NCBI RefSeq assembly: GCF_003846135.1
Contig: NZ_RHHM01000011.1
Span: forward strand, 62,001 to 126,000
Reading direction: 5' to 3'
Source of the DNA: Erwinia psidii
GTDB taxonomy: Bacteria; Pseudomonadota; Gammaproteobacteria; Enterobacterales; Enterobacteriaceae
Length of the DNA stretch: 64,000 bases
A program made the translations under genes and the position numbers. Of this stretch, positions 10,233 to 19,609 are shown one piece after another (the stretch's first letter is position 1; every line of letters begins with the position of its first letter). The notes beneath the pieces are model-generated. The model was not told the DNA's origin and searched no databases. It saw nothing but the letters and a program-made list of their open reading frames with translations.

Positions 10233-10985
10233 ATGACTATCAAAAATGTGATTTGCGACATCGACGGTGTACTGATGCATGACAATACCGCGGTGCCGGG
10301 AGCCAAAGAGTTTCTGCAACGCATAATGGCAAAGGAAATGCCGCTGGTCGTGCTGACCAACTATCCTTCACAAACCGCCCCCGACCTTGCCAATCGTTTT
10401 GCTTCTGCCGGTATTGAGCTGCCAGACAGTGTTTTTTACACCTCCGCGATGGCAACGGCCGATTTCCTGCGGCGTCAGGAGGGCAAAAAAGCCTATGTGG
10501 TGGGAGAAGGGGCATTAATCCATGAGATGTACAAAGCGGGTTTTACCATTACCGATATCAATCCTGATTTTGTGATCGTGGGTGAAACACGCTCTTACAA
10601 CTGGGAAATGATGCATAAAGCCGCTTTTTTTGTTGCCAACGGCGCGCGCTTTATTGCCACCAATCCTGATACCCACGCGCGTGGATTCGTGCCAGCCTGT
10701 GGTGCGCTCTGTGCAGGGATCGAGACGATTTCGGGACGGAAACCTTTCTACGTCGGCAAACCCAGCCCGTGGATCATCCGGGCCGCGCTGAACAAAATGC
10801 AGGCGCATTCAGAAGAGACGGTGATTGTCGGTGACAATCTGCGCACCGACATCCTGGCCGGTTTTCAAGCCGGGCTGGAAACGATTCTGGTGCTGTCTGG
10901 CGTTTCAACACTCAGTGATGTGGATGCAATGCCCTTCCGCCCCAGCTGGATTTTTCCCTCCGTCGCAGATATTGACATCATCTGA
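10233..10985 (+). CDS. nagD: HAD-family nucleotide/UMP phosphatase
   Basis: This 250-aa HAD phosphatase of class IIA has motif I DIDGVLMHDN, motif II VVLTNYPS, and motif III/IV GKPSP and VGDNLRTDILAG. E. coli NagD dephosphorylates nucleoside monophosphates, especially UMP. Its link to GlcNAc use is its place in the operon. ATG 10233 (MTIKNVICDIDG) fits the family; an upstream in-frame ATG at 10200 overlaps the nagC stop and is less likely. A GC-rich inverted repeat (about 10990-11010) without a T-run follows the stop. Confidence 0.94.
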   Translation: MTIKNVICDIDGVLMHDNTAVPGAKEFLQRIMAKEMPLVVLTNYPSQTAPDLANRFASAGIELPDSVFYTSAMATADFLRRQEGKKAYVVGEGALIHEMYKAGFTITDINPDFVIVGETRSYNWEMMHKAAFFVANGARFIATNPDTHARGFVPACGALCAGIETISGRKPFYVGKPSPWIIRAALNKMQAHSEETVIVGDNLRTDILAGFQAGLETILVLSGVSTLSDVDAMPFRPSWIFPSVADIDII

Positions 10986-11261
10986 ACCCGGCCCGGCCAC
11001 TCCGCCGGGCAAGCCCTGTTGTCATCGGTTATTTTTCACCCGTATCAGGCAGAAAAATGCATTTTATGCAATTTTCACCCTTATTCATTGAATAAACATC
11101 AACACTTAAGGGTTGAAGACAGACTATTTCTCATAAAAAAGCTAAATGACTTGCATCAACAGGGCAAGATAGCGCATTTTCTTATGCATCAGGCGAACCC
11201 TTCGTCAGTCATATTCACTTTATCACCATCACCGTTCAGGGATGCCGTCAGGGAGTTAACT

Positions 11262-12935
11262 ATGTGTTCTGTATTTGGAGTATTGGATCTTAAAAGCGAT
11301 CCTGTTGAACTGCGTAAGAAAGCGCTGGAGCTTTCCCGTCTGATGCGCCATCGTGGCCCGGACTGGTCCGGTATTTATGCCGATGATCACGCGATTCTGG
11401 CTCACGAACGTTTATCGATTGTCGACGTCAACAACGGTGCACAGCCTCTCTACAATGCCACCCACACCCATGTTCTGGCCGTCAACGGTGAAATTTATAA
11501 CCACCAGGCGCTGCGCGCCAAACTGAGCGACCGCTATCAGTTCCAGACTGAATCTGACTGTGAGGTTATCCTCGCGTTGTATCAGGAAAAAGGCGTGGAC
11601 TTCCTTGATGATTTGCAGGGGATGTTCGCCTTTATCCTTTATGACACCGAAAAGAACACCTGGCTGATTGGCCGTGACCATATTGGCATTATTCCGCTGT
11701 ACATGGGTAATGATGAACATGGCAACCTGTTTGTCGCTTCCGAAATGAAAGCGCTGGTACCGGTATGTAAGACGCTAAAAGAATTCCCACCGGGAAGTTA
11801 TATGTCCAGCACCGACGGCGAAGTCCATCGCTACTGGCAGCGTGACTGGTTCAGTTATGATGCCGTTGAGCACAATGTAACGGATGCGGCAGCACTGAAA
11901 GATGCGCTGGAAGAATCCGTCAAAAGCCACCTGATGTCAGACGTGCCTTACGGTGTTTTACTTTCCGGTGGGCTGGATTCCTCCATTATTTCGGCAGTCA
12001 CTAAAAAGTTTGCCGCCAAACGTATTGAAGATCAGGATAAGAGCGAAGCGTGGTGGCCGCAGCTTCACTCCTTCGCTGTTGGTCTGGAAGGCTCTCCTGA
12101 CCTGAAAGCCGCTAAATCCGTTGCCGATCATCTGGGTACCGTGCACCACGAGATCCACTTTACGGTGCAGGAAGGCCTTGATGCTATCCGTGATGTTATC
12201 TATCACATTGAAACTTATGATGTCACCACCATCCGGGCATCCACACCAATGTATTTGATGTCCCGTAAGATCAAGGCAATGGGTATCAAAATGGTGTTAT
12301 CAGGCGAAGGTGCTGATGAAGTATTTGGCGGCTACCTCTACTTCCATAAAGCGCCAAATGCCAGAGAGTTTCACCAAGAGAACGTTCGCAAACTGCTGGC
12401 ACTGCATATGTTCGACTGTGCCCGGGCGAACAAAGCGATGTCTGCCTGGGGTGTCGAGGCCCGCGTTCCCTTCCTCGATAAGAAGTTCCTTGATGTGGCG
12501 ATGAGAATCAACCCGGCGGATAAGATGTGTGGTGCCAACGGTAAAATGGAAAAACACATTCTTCGCGAGTGTTTCTCCTCTTATCTGCCTGAGAGTGTTG
12601 CATGGCGTCAGAAAGAGCAGTTCTCCGATGGCGTCGGCTATAGCTGGATTGACACGTTGAAAGAAGTCGCTGCGAAGCAGGTAAGCGATCGGCAGTTACA
12701 GACCGCTCATTTCCGCTTCCCGTACAATACGCCAACCTCAAAAGAAGGCTATCTGTACCGTGATATTTTCGAACAGCTGTTCCCGCTTGCCAGCGCCGCA
12801 GAATGTGTACCGGGCGGCCCTTCCGTAGCCTGTTCATCGGCCAAAGCCATCGAGTGGGACGAAGCATTCAAAACGATGGACGATCCGTCAGGGCGTGCTG
12901 TTGGCGTGCATCAGTCAGCCTATGCGGTAAAATAA
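11262..12935 (+). CDS. asnB: Asparagine synthetase B, glutamine-hydrolysing
   Basis: This 557-aa enzyme makes asparagine from aspartate, ATP and glutamine. The N-terminal glutaminase domain starts with the catalytic cysteine right after Met (MCSVFGVLD). The synthetase domain carries the ATP pyrophosphatase loop LLSGGLDSS and the GEGADEVFGGY motif. ATG 11262 follows CAGGGAGTTAACT and leaves Cys2 available after Met removal. In-frame ATGs far upstream give a nonsense extension. The 276-bp leader from nagD contains no gene. A strong terminator follows. Confidence 0.98.
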   Translation: MCSVFGVLDLKSDPVELRKKALELSRLMRHRGPDWSGIYADDHAILAHERLSIVDVNNGAQPLYNATHTHVLAVNGEIYNHQALRAKLSDRYQFQTESDCEVILALYQEKGVDFLDDLQGMFAFILYDTEKNTWLIGRDHIGIIPLYMGNDEHGNLFVASEMKALVPVCKTLKEFPPGSYMSSTDGEVHRYWQRDWFSYDAVEHNVTDAAALKDALEESVKSHLMSDVPYGVLLSGGLDSSIISAVTKKFAAKRIEDQDKSEAWWPQLHSFAVGLEGSPDLKAAKSVADHLGTVHHEIHFTVQEGLDAIRDVIYHIETYDVTTIRASTPMYLMSRKIKAMGIKMVLSGEGADEVFGGYLYFHKAPNAREFHQENVRKLLALHMFDCARANKAMSAWGVEARVPFLDKKFLDVAMRINPADKMCGANGKMEKHILRECFSSYLPESVAWRQKEQFSDGVGYSWIDTLKEVAAKQVSDRQLQTAHFRFPYNTPTSKEGYLYRDIFEQLFPLASAAECVPGGPSVACSSAKAIEWDEAFKTMDDPSGRAVGVHQSAYAVK

Positions 12936-12947
12936 ATCCAGCGTTTC

Positions 12948-12980
12948 AGGTTACCTCATTTCATGGGGTAACCTTTTTTT
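12948..12980 (+). terminator. Terminator of asnB
   Basis: AGGTTACC, a loop of about 10 nt, then GGTAACCT is followed by a T-run. It starts 12 nt after the asnB stop codon. Confidence 0.88.
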
Positions 12981-13241
12981 CTGATCAATACTCCTCTTTC
13001 TGTCGCCCTCTTCCCGGGCCTTTGTGCATCATTGCATGAACTTCATGTGACGCCACAGCATGTCATCATTCCCTCAACGCCACGACAAAATAAAGGGCAA
13101 ACCGATCGAGTGCATTTGTTAATGCGTCCGCTCAGCAACCGTAAAAGGATGAAAAAAAACCGCTGACTGGTGGTTTAATCACCAGGCTGGTTATAAGCCA
13201 GACAAACGAATCGGTTCCGGGCAAAAACAGGAAAAAATTTG

Positions 13242-13270
13242 TTGACGCTTCCAGGTCAACTCCGCATAAT
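13242..13270 (+). promoter_or_regulatory. Promoter of the tRNA operon
   Basis: A -35 TTGACG and -10 CATAAT are separated by exactly 17 bp. They are followed by the GC-rich discriminator GCGCCCC typical of stringently controlled stable-RNA promoters. The first tRNA begins about 40 nt downstream. The 260 bp between the asnB terminator and this promoter shows no gene. Confidence 0.8.
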
Positions 13271-13310
13271 GCGCCCCGCAACGCCGTTGAAGGTAACGCG
13301 AAAAAAAGAT

Positions 13311-13387
13311 GGCTACGTAGCTCAGCTGGTTAGAGCACAGCACTCATAATGCTGGGGTCACAGGTTCGATTCCCGTCGTAGCCACCA
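13311..13387 (+). tRNA. metT: tRNA-Met (CAT), elongator
   Basis: 77-nt cloverleaf with encoded CCA, anticodon CAT in ACTCATAAT, acceptor GGCTACG paired with CGTAGCC. It matches the E. coli metT elongator type, lacking initiator features. First gene of a six-tRNA operon. Confidence 0.95.
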
Positions 13388-13395
13388 TCTTTTTT

Positions 13396-13480
13396 GCGGG
13401 AGTGGCGAAATTGGTAGACGCACCAGATTTAGGTTCTGGCGCCGCAAGGTGTGCGAGTTCAAGTCTCGCCTCCCGCACCA
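13396..13480 (+). tRNA. leuW: tRNA-Leu (TAG)
   Basis: 85-nt class II tRNA with a variable arm (GGCGCCGCAAGGTGT region), anticodon TAG in ATTTAGGTT, acceptor GCGGGAG paired with CTCCCGC, and encoded CCA. Corresponds to leuW of E. coli. Confidence 0.95.
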
Positions 13481-13503
13481 TTTCCATAAACGGTTTGCAC
13501 GGA

Positions 13504-13578
13504 TGGGGTATCGCCAAGCGGTAAGGCACCGGTTTTTGATACCGGCATTCCCTGGTTCGAATCCAGGTACCCCAGCCA
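13504..13578 (+). tRNA. tRNA-Gln (TTG)
   Basis: 75-nt tRNA starting with the T1 typical of Gln tRNA, anticodon TTG in TTTTTGATA, acceptor TGGGGTA paired with TACCCCA, encoded GCCA end. E. coli carries two UUG Gln genes (glnU, glnW) in this operon; only this one is present here. Confidence 0.94.
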
Positions 13579-13622
13579 TTTTTTCCTCAGGGAAAAAGAT
13601 TACGTCTTGCAGCAGAAAATCT

Positions 13623-13699
13623 GGCTACTTAGCTCAGCTGGTTAGAGCACAGCACTCATAATGCTGGGGTCACAGGTTCGATTCCCGTAGTAGCCACCA
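13623..13699 (+). tRNA. metU: tRNA-Met (CAT), second copy
   Basis: 77-nt elongator tRNA-Met. It differs from the first copy only by a compensated change of the last acceptor pair (GGCTACT with AGTAGCC), so it should fold and function normally. Confidence 0.94.
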
Positions 13700-13706
13700 A
13701 ATTTAT

Positions 13707-13781
13707 TGGGGTATCGCCAAGCGGTAAGGCACCGGATTCTGATTCCGGCATTCCGAGGTTCGAATCCTCGTACCCCAGCCA
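13707..13781 (+). tRNA. tRNA-Gln (CTG)
   Basis: 75 nt, anticodon CTG in ATTCTGATT, acceptor TGGGGTA paired with TACCCCA. Nearly the same body as the upstream Gln-TTG gene, with anticodon-arm and T-arm changes. Corresponds to glnV/glnX. Confidence 0.94.
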
Positions 13782-13822
13782 GACATTAAGACGATTTGCA
13801 GAATAAATCGCAACAGCATTAT

Positions 13823-13897
13823 TGGGGTGTCGCCAAGTGGTAAGGCTCTGGTTTCTGATACCAGCATTCCGGGGTTCGAATCCCTGCACCCCAGCCA
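13823..13897 (+). tRNA. tRNA-Gln (CTG), diverged copy
   Basis: 75 nt, anticodon CTG. Compared with the preceding Gln-CTG gene it has paired substitutions in the acceptor stem (TGGGGTG with CACCCCA) and anticodon stem (CTGGT with ACCAG), and T-stem changes. All stems stay paired, so it looks functional rather than decayed. E. coli has two identical genes at this position. Confidence 0.92.
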
Positions 13898-13904
13898 ATC
13901 AGTA

Positions 13905-13931
13905 AAAGCCCGCCAGAGAGCGGGCTTTTTT
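13905..13931 (+). terminator. Terminator of the tRNA operon
   Basis: AAAGCCCGC-CAGAGA-GCGGGCTTTTTT hairpin with a T-run, directly after the last tRNA gene. Confidence 0.9.
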
Positions 13932-14095
13932 AGGTTTCATGCTCAACAGCAGCAGACATCCGCTGACGATGGCAATAAGGCAGCAACATGTGGCCGCCTT
14001 TCAGCTCAGTTCACTATCGCGGGCTTTTCGGATCAATGATAAATCAGCCCGGTGTTGGCAACCGCTCTGTTTTCATCCTGATGTCACCCCTCAGA

Positions 14096-15286
14096 CTATC
14101 CCTTCTTCAGACCCAGCGCATAACGTAAAGCCTGCCGTTTCAGTACCCCGGAGCGTTCAGCCATCATTAGCCCCACATTGCGCACCAGACGAACAGGCGC
14201 AACGGAAGTGCTGAAAGCGAAATAAAACAGGTCCATGCCGCTTTGCATTAACAGATTATCTTTCAGCCGTTGACGCTGGTAACGCAACAACACATTTTCT
14301 GAATACCACGCTTCTGCCCGCTCCCGTGACGCCGACAACGTTTCGATCAATGCATCCACATCACGATAGCCCAGATTCACCCCCTGCCCGGCCAGAGGAT
14401 TGATCGTATGGGCTGCATCCCCCACCAGAGCCAGCCCAGGTAACACATAGCGGCTGGCGTGGCGGCGAGTCAGCGGAAAAGCGCCGGCAGCCACCGGCGT
14501 AACTTTTCCTGCGCGGTGAGGAAAATGCGCCACAATCTCCTGCTGCAACTGAGCCATATTCATCGCCTGCAACTGGCGGATACGCGACGGGCTGTCATAC
14601 CAGACCAGCGATGCCCAGCGGTCGAACAGCGGTAAAAATGCGCGCGGTCCGTCTGGCGTAAACTGTTGCCACGTACAGTCCCCGGCATCGTCTTCCCTAC
14701 GCACGCTGATTAACATACAGGACTGCGCATATTGCCACCCCCGAATGCCAATGCCCGCCAGCTGACGGACCTGCGAGTTGGCGCCATCTGCCCCCACCAC
14801 CAGCCGGGTGTGAAGGATCTGACCGTTGTCCAATGTCAGCTGCCATCCCCCGTTAACCGACTGCAACCCTTTCAGTTTCGTGGGTGAAATCAGTCTGACT
14901 TCCTGCTGTGCAAGCCGCTGCCATAGCGCCAGCTTTAGCACACTGTTCTCCACCATATATCCCAGCGCCGACAAACCCAGCGACTGCGCGTCAAATGCCA
15001 CCTTTGCACGCTGCCACTCCCAGGTTTCCAGCTTACGGTAAGGTGCACAGCGCATCGCCTGAACCAGTGGCCAGACTTGCAGACGTTTGAGCAAATCCAC
15101 CGAAGCCGCACCAATGGCGGAAATTCTTATGTCCGGTGCACTTTTCTCATCAAAATCGGCGGGCGGCTCCTGCTCAAGCACCACCACACTGAATCCTCGC
15201 GCTGCAAGCCCGCTGGCCAGCGCCGCGCCGACCATTCCGCCGCCGACCACGGCAACGTCCCAACACTGTGTTGTCTCAGTTATCAT
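14096..15286 (-). CDS. ubiF: 3-demethoxyubiquinol 3-hydroxylase
   Basis: This 396-aa FAD-dependent aromatic hydroxylase catalyses the last ring hydroxylation in ubiquinone synthesis. Visible motifs are the N-terminal dinucleotide-binding AVVGGGMVGAALA and the second FAD motif GDAAHTINPLAGQGVN. The ATG at 15286 gives MITETTQCWDVAVVGGG, matching the family. A 39-residue upstream in-frame extension is not expected. It is divergent from miaB and converges on the tRNA operon, the same arrangement as E. coli. Confidence 0.95.
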   Translation of the reverse strand: MITETTQCWDVAVVGGGMVGAALASGLAARGFSVVVLEQEPPADFDEKSAPDIRISAIGAASVDLLKRLQVWPLVQAMRCAPYRKLETWEWQRAKVAFDAQSLGLSALGYMVENSVLKLALWQRLAQQEVRLISPTKLKGLQSVNGGWQLTLDNGQILHTRLVVGADGANSQVRQLAGIGIRGWQYAQSCMLISVRREDDAGDCTWQQFTPDGPRAFLPLFDRWASLVWYDSPSRIRQLQAMNMAQLQQEIVAHFPHRAGKVTPVAAGAFPLTRRHASRYVLPGLALVGDAAHTINPLAGQGVNLGYRDVDALIETLSASRERAEAWYSENVLLRYQRQRLKDNLLMQSGMDLFYFAFSTSVAPVRLVRNVGLMMAERSGVLKRQALRYALGLKKG

Positions 15287-15466
15287 TTTCCCGTCCTGTG
15301 GACATCTGGTCCCCTTCTCCCGGCATCTCAAAGGGCTTATTCTGTTCCCCTTAGTGTACCGGAATTTTGCGGGCCAGTTTGAAAAGCCGCGTATGCTGGT
15401 CACAACCCCAGCAAAGCATTACAATACGCGCCCTGAACTCACTTCTGCATGATTAATGGCAACCAG

Positions 15467-16891
15467 ATGACCAAAAAACTGCATATTAAAACCTGGGGCT
15501 GTCAGATGAATGAGTACGACTCATCCAAGATGGCTGACCTGTTGAACAGCACCCACGGGTTTACCCTGACCGATGTGGCAGAAGAAGCTGACGTTCTGCT
15601 GCTTAATACCTGCTCCATTCGTGAGAAGGCACAGGAAAAAGTGTTCCATCAGTTGGGACGCTGGAGAACGCTCAAGCAAGCCAATCCCGATGTCATTATT
15701 GGCGTGGGAGGATGCGTTGCTTCACAGGAAGGCGATCATATTCGTCAGCGGGCAAACTTTGTCGATATTGTGTTTGGCCCACAGACGCTGCACCGGTTAC
15801 CGGAGATGATCAACACCGTGCGCGGCTCCAAAAGCCCGGTGGTGGATATCAGCTTCCCTGAAATTGAAAAATTTGACCGTTTGCCGGAACCACGCGCAGA
15901 TGGCCCCAGCGCCTTCGTCTCAATTATGGAAGGGTGCAATAAATACTGTACTTTCTGTGTAGTGCCCTACACCCGCGGCGAAGAAGTGAGCCGTCCCTGC
16001 GACGATATTCTGTTTGAAATTGCCCAACTGGCGGAACAGGGCGTGCGGGAAGTTAACCTGTTGGGGCAGAATGTAAATGCCTATCGCGGGGAAGACTATA
16101 ACGGCGATCCGTGCTCATTTGCCGATCTGCTGCGCCTGGTCGCAGCGATTGACGGCATTGATCGTATCCGCTTCACGACCAGCCATCCAATTGAATTTAC
16201 GGATGATATTATTGCCGTGTACCGCGATACGCCGGAACTGGTCAGCTTCCTGCATCTGCCAGTCCAGAGCGGTGCAGATCGCATCCTGACGCTGATGAAA
16301 CGCGCCCACACCGCGCTGGAATACAAAGCCATCATCCGTAAACTGATTGCCGCCCGCCCGAACATTCAGATCAGTTCAGACTTTATTATCGGTTTTCCGG
16401 GTGAAACCCAGCAGGATTTTGAGCAAACCATGAAGCTGATTGGCGACGTCAATTTTGACACCAGTTACAGCTTTATCTATTCCGCCCGCCCAGGCACGCC
16501 AGCGGCTGATCTGCCGGATGACGTATCGGAGGAGGAGAAAAAGCAGCGTTTGTGGATCTTGCAAGACCGTATCAACCAACAGGCAATGGCGTGGAGCCGC
16601 CGGATGCTGGGCACCGTACAGCGTATCCTGGTGGAAGGTACTTCACGTAAAAATGTCATGGAACTGTCTGGCCGTACAGAAAACAACCGCGTGGTGAACT
16701 TTGAAGGTACACCAGAAATGATCGGCAAATTCGTCGATGTGGAGATCGTGGATGTTTACACCAATTCGCTGCGAGGCAAAGTGATCCTCACCGAGGATAA
16801 AATGGGCCTGCGCATGATTGAAACCCCGGCTTCGGTGATTGCGCGTACACGTAAGGAAAACGAGCTGGGCGTCGGTACTTTCCAACCCTGA
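15467..16891 (+). CDS. miaB: tRNA-2-methylthio-N6-isopentenyladenosine synthase
   Basis: This 474-aa radical-SAM methylthiotransferase modifies A37 of tRNAs reading UNN codons. It has an N-terminal UPF0004 domain with three conserved cysteines ([23 protein letters not shown]), the radical-SAM triad CNKYCTFC at about residues 157-164, and a C-terminal TRAM domain. Length equals E. coli MiaB. ATG 15467 ([13 protein letters not shown]) is preferred over an in-frame ATG 18 nt upstream. Confidence 0.97.
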   Translation: MTKKLHIKTWGCQMNEYDSSKMADLLNSTHGFTLTDVAEEADVLLLNTCSIREKAQEKVFHQLGRWRTLKQANPDVIIGVGGCVASQEGDHIRQRANFVDIVFGPQTLHRLPEMINTVRGSKSPVVDISFPEIEKFDRLPEPRADGPSAFVSIMEGCNKYCTFCVVPYTRGEEVSRPCDDILFEIAQLAEQGVREVNLLGQNVNAYRGEDYNGDPCSFADLLRLVAAIDGIDRIRFTTSHPIEFTDDIIAVYRDTPELVSFLHLPVQSGADRILTLMKRAHTALEYKAIIRKLIAARPNIQISSDFIIGFPGETQQDFEQTMKLIGDVNFDTSYSFIYSARPGTPAADLPDDVSEEEKKQRLWILQDRINQQAMAWSRRMLGTVQRILVEGTSRKNVMELSGRTENNRVVNFEGTPEMIGKFVDVEIVDVYTNSLRGKVILTEDKMGLRMIETPASVIARTRKENELGVGTFQP

Positions 16892-16946
16892 GCCTGTGTT
16901 CTGCGGCGGATCTCGCAGGTTCGCCGCGGCAAAACAGTAAATTGCC

Positions 16947-16975
16947 CTTGCTTTATCCAGACCGCACCCAAATAT
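16947..16975 (+). promoter_or_regulatory. Sigma-32-like promoter for phoL-ybeY-corC-lnt
   Basis: CTTGCTT, a 13-bp spacer, then CCCAAATAT resembles the heat-shock consensus CTTGAAA-N13-CCCCATNT. It lies about 125 nt ahead of phoL. The E. coli ybeZYX-lnt genes belong to the sigma-32 regulon, which supports the call. A GC-rich inverted repeat at about 16902-16932 just upstream lacks a T-run and may be the miaB 3' end structure. Confidence 0.45.
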
Positions 16976-17101
16976 CATTTTCTGTGCTTGTGAATTAGCA
17001 CACTGCCGTAAATAATTCTCTCATGGCTTTTCCTCCGGCAACGGGCGCTAAGTCAATGAAAAACATTCTCAACCTGGCCCTGAGTGACCCATAGGATTAG
17101 T

Positions 17102-18166
17102 TTGAATATTGAAACACGCGAAATCACCTTAGAGCCCGCTGACAATCAACGTCTGATGAGCCTGTGCGGTCCGTTTGACGATAATATCAAGCAGTTGGAA
17201 CGTCGTTTAGGGATCGAAATTAACCGCCGCGATAACGCGTTCAAACTGGTTGGCAAGACGCTGATTGTAGATGCGGCCGCCCATATTCTTCGCAACCTGT
17301 ATGTCGATACGGCACCGATGCGGGGCAATATTGCTGATATCGATTCTGAACAGGTCCATCTGGCCATTAAAGAGAGCCGCGTGCTGGAACAAACAGCCGA
17401 GAGCGTCCCGGAATATGGCAAAGCAGTAAACATTAAAACCAAACGTGGCGTGATTAAACCGCGTACGCCCAACCAGGCACAGTACGTTGCAAACATTCTC
17501 GACCATGACATCACTTTTGGTATCGGACCGGCAGGTACAGGAAAAACGTATCTGGCTGTCGCGGCAGCGGTGGATGCGCTTGAACGTCAGGAAGTACGGC
17601 GGATCCTGCTGACCCGTCCGGCCGTTGAAGCCGGTGAAAAACTGGGCTTTCTTCCAGGCGACCTGAGCCAGAAAGTCGATCCTTACCTGCGTCCACTGTA
17701 CGACGCATTGTTTGAAATGCTGGGTTTTGAACGAGTGGAAAAACTGATTGAGCGCAACGTGATCGAAGTGGCCCCACTGGCCTATATGCGCGGTCGAACG
17801 CTTAATGATGCTTTTATCATCCTTGATGAGAGTCAAAATACCACCATTGAACAGATGAAGATGTTCCTGACCCGTATCGGTTTTAACTCCAAAGCGGTTA
17901 TTACCGGCGATGTTACGCAGACAGATTTACCACGTAACCTTAAATCCGGTTTGCGTCACGCTATAGAAGTGCTTTCTGAAGTCGAAGAATTAAGCTTTAA
18001 CTTCTTCCACAGCGAGGACGTGGTACGTCATCCCGTGGTCGCACGGGTGGTTATTGCTTATGAAGCCTGGGAAGCTGCCGATGAGAAACGCCGTGCGGCC
18101 GCGACAGAACAACGTAAACGTGAAGCGTTGGCAATGCAGCAGTCCACCTCGCAGGAGCCAGAATGA
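17102..18166 (+). CDS. phoL: PhoH-like ATPase PhoL (YbeZ)
   Basis: This 354-aa PhoH-family protein has Walker [12 protein letters not shown] at about residues 139-149 and Walker [10 protein letters not shown]. It acts with the endoribonuclease YbeY in rRNA maturation. The start is taken as TTG 17102 (then [14 protein letters not shown]), which matches E. coli Ybe[13 protein letters not shown] and lies 6-8 nt after ATAGGATTAG. A GTG at 17084 is a weaker alternative. The stop overlaps ybeY by four bases (ATGA), indicating translational coupling. Confidence 0.95.
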   Translation: MNIETREITLEPADNQRLMSLCGPFDDNIKQLERRLGIEINRRDNAFKLVGKTLIVDAAAHILRNLYVDTAPMRGNIADIDSEQVHLAIKESRVLEQTAESVPEYGKAVNIKTKRGVIKPRTPNQAQYVANILDHDITFGIGPAGTGKTYLAVAAAVDALERQEVRRILLTRPAVEAGEKLGFLPGDLSQKVDPYLRPLYDALFEMLGFERVEKLIERNVIEVAPLAYMRGRTLNDAFIILDESQNTTIEQMKMFLTRIGFNSKAVITGDVTQTDLPRNLKSGLRHAIEVLSEVEELSFNFFHSEDVVRHPVVARVVIAYEAWEAADEKRRAAATEQRKREALAMQQSTSQEPE

Positions 18167-18636
18167 GTAGCGTAATCCTCGATTTGCAGCTTGCCTGTGA
18201 GCAGCCGGAAGGACTGCCAGCAGAATCCGATTTTCGTCACTGGCTGGAGGCGGTACTGCCCCAGTTTCAGGCGGAGAGTGAAGTGACTGTCCGCGTGGTG
18301 GATGAAGCAGAAAGTCATCAGCTGAACCATACCTATCGTGGCAAAGATAAACCCACCAACGTACTCTCCTTTCCCTTCGAGGCCCCTGCGGGTATTGAAT
18401 TAGCACTGTTGGGCGATCTGGTCATCTGTCGCCAGGTCGTGGAACAGGAAGCAAAAGAGCAGGAAAAACCCTTGCTGGCCCACTGGGCACATATGGTGGT
18501 GCACGGCAGCCTGCATTTACTGGGTTATGACCATATTGAAGATGATGAAGCCGAAGAGATGGAGTCTATTGAAACCGAGATAATGCTTGCTCTTGGTTAT
18601 AACGACCCGTACATTTCCGAGAAGGAGCTACTCTGA
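18163..18636 (+). CDS. ybeY: Endoribonuclease YbeY
   Basis: This 157-aa single-strand-specific metallo-endoribonuclease takes part in 16S rRNA 3' end maturation and 70S quality control. The zinc motif H-x3-H-x5-H appears as [15 protein letters not shown] near residues 112-126. Arg59 and surrounding residues sit in the [16 protein letters not shown] block. It overlaps phoL by 4 nt and precedes corC by 88 nt. Confidence 0.97.
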   Translation: MSSVILDLQLACEQPEGLPAESDFRHWLEAVLPQFQAESEVTVRVVDEAESHQLNHTYRGKDKPTNVLSFPFEAPAGIELALLGDLVICRQVVEQEAKEQEKPLLAHWAHMVVHGSLHLLGYDHIEDDEAEEMESIETEIMLALGYNDPYISEKELL

Positions 18637-18724
18637 GCAGGCTAATCAGCCGCCATTACCCTCCCCTGGCTGCGAACAGGGTGGAAACTTTTAATCATGA
18701 CAAGAGCGACTAAACAATAACGCC

Positions 18725-19603
18725 ATGAGCGATGATCACTCCCAGAACAACGACACTCCCGGCAGTAAAAAGGGATTTTTTACCCTTATTCTCAACCAGC
18801 TGTTTCACGGTGAGCCGAAAAACCGCGATGATTTGCTGGAGCTGATCCGCGATTCTGAGCAAAATGACCTCATCGATCCAGACACCCGTGACATGCTTGA
18901 AGGGGTGATGGATATTGCTGAACAGCGCGTGCGCGACATTATGATCCCCCGCTCACAAATGATAACCCTGAAGCGAAACCAGACGCTGGAAGAGTGCCTG
19001 GAAACCATCATTGACTCTGCCCATTCCCGATTCCCGGTGATCAGTGAAGACAAAGATCATATTGAGGGCATTTTGATGGCAAAGGATTTGCTGCCTTTTA
19101 TGAGCAGTGCATCCCCGCCCTTCAGTATTGAAAAAGTGCTGCGTCCTGCGGTGGTCGTCCCCGAAAGTAAGCGTGTTGACCGGATGCTAAAAGAGTTCCG
19201 CTCCAAGCGTTATCACATGGCGATTGTGATTGATGAATTTGGTGGCGTTTCCGGTCTGGTCACTATCGAAGATATTCTTGAACTGATCGTTGGCGAAATT
19301 GAAGACGAATATGATGATGAAGAAGATCGGGATATTCGTCAGCTTAGCCGCCACACCTATACTATCCGCGCACTTACCCCAATTGAAGACTTTAATGACG
19401 TATTCAACACCCACTTCAGTGATGAGGAAGTGGACACCATAGGTGGTCTGGTGATGCAGGCGTTTGGTCATCTACCGGCACGGGGTGAAAGTGTTGAAAT
19501 CGACGGCTATCAGTTCAAAGTCGCGATGGCCGACAGCCGTCGTATCATTCAGGTCCATGTCAGGATCCCAGAAAACTCGCCGCAACCGATTTTGGAAGAA
19601 TAA
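18725..19603 (+). CDS. corC: CorC (YbeX), CBS-domain protein
   Basis: This 292-aa cytosolic protein has a pair of CBS domains (about residues 65-195, containing [17 protein letters not shown] and [19 protein letters not shown]) and a C-terminal transporter-associated CorC/HlyC domain. It is linked to cobalt/magnesium efflux and, as YbeX, to ribosome metabolism together with YbeY. It starts 6 nt upstream of lnt at its 3' end, so corC and lnt are probably cotranscribed. Confidence 0.96.
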   Translation: MSDDHSQNNDTPGSKKGFFTLILNQLFHGEPKNRDDLLELIRDSEQNDLIDPDTRDMLEGVMDIAEQRVRDIMIPRSQMITLKRNQTLEECLETIIDSAHSRFPVISEDKDHIEGILMAKDLLPFMSSASPPFSIEKVLRPAVVVPESKRVDRMLKEFRSKRYHMAIVIDEFGGVSGLVTIEDILELIVGEIEDEYDDEEDRDIRQLSRHTYTIRALTPIEDFNDVFNTHFSDEEVDTIGGLVMQAFGHLPARGESVEIDGYQFKVAMADSRRIIQVHVRIPENSPQPILEE

Positions 19604-19609
19604 TCCCCA

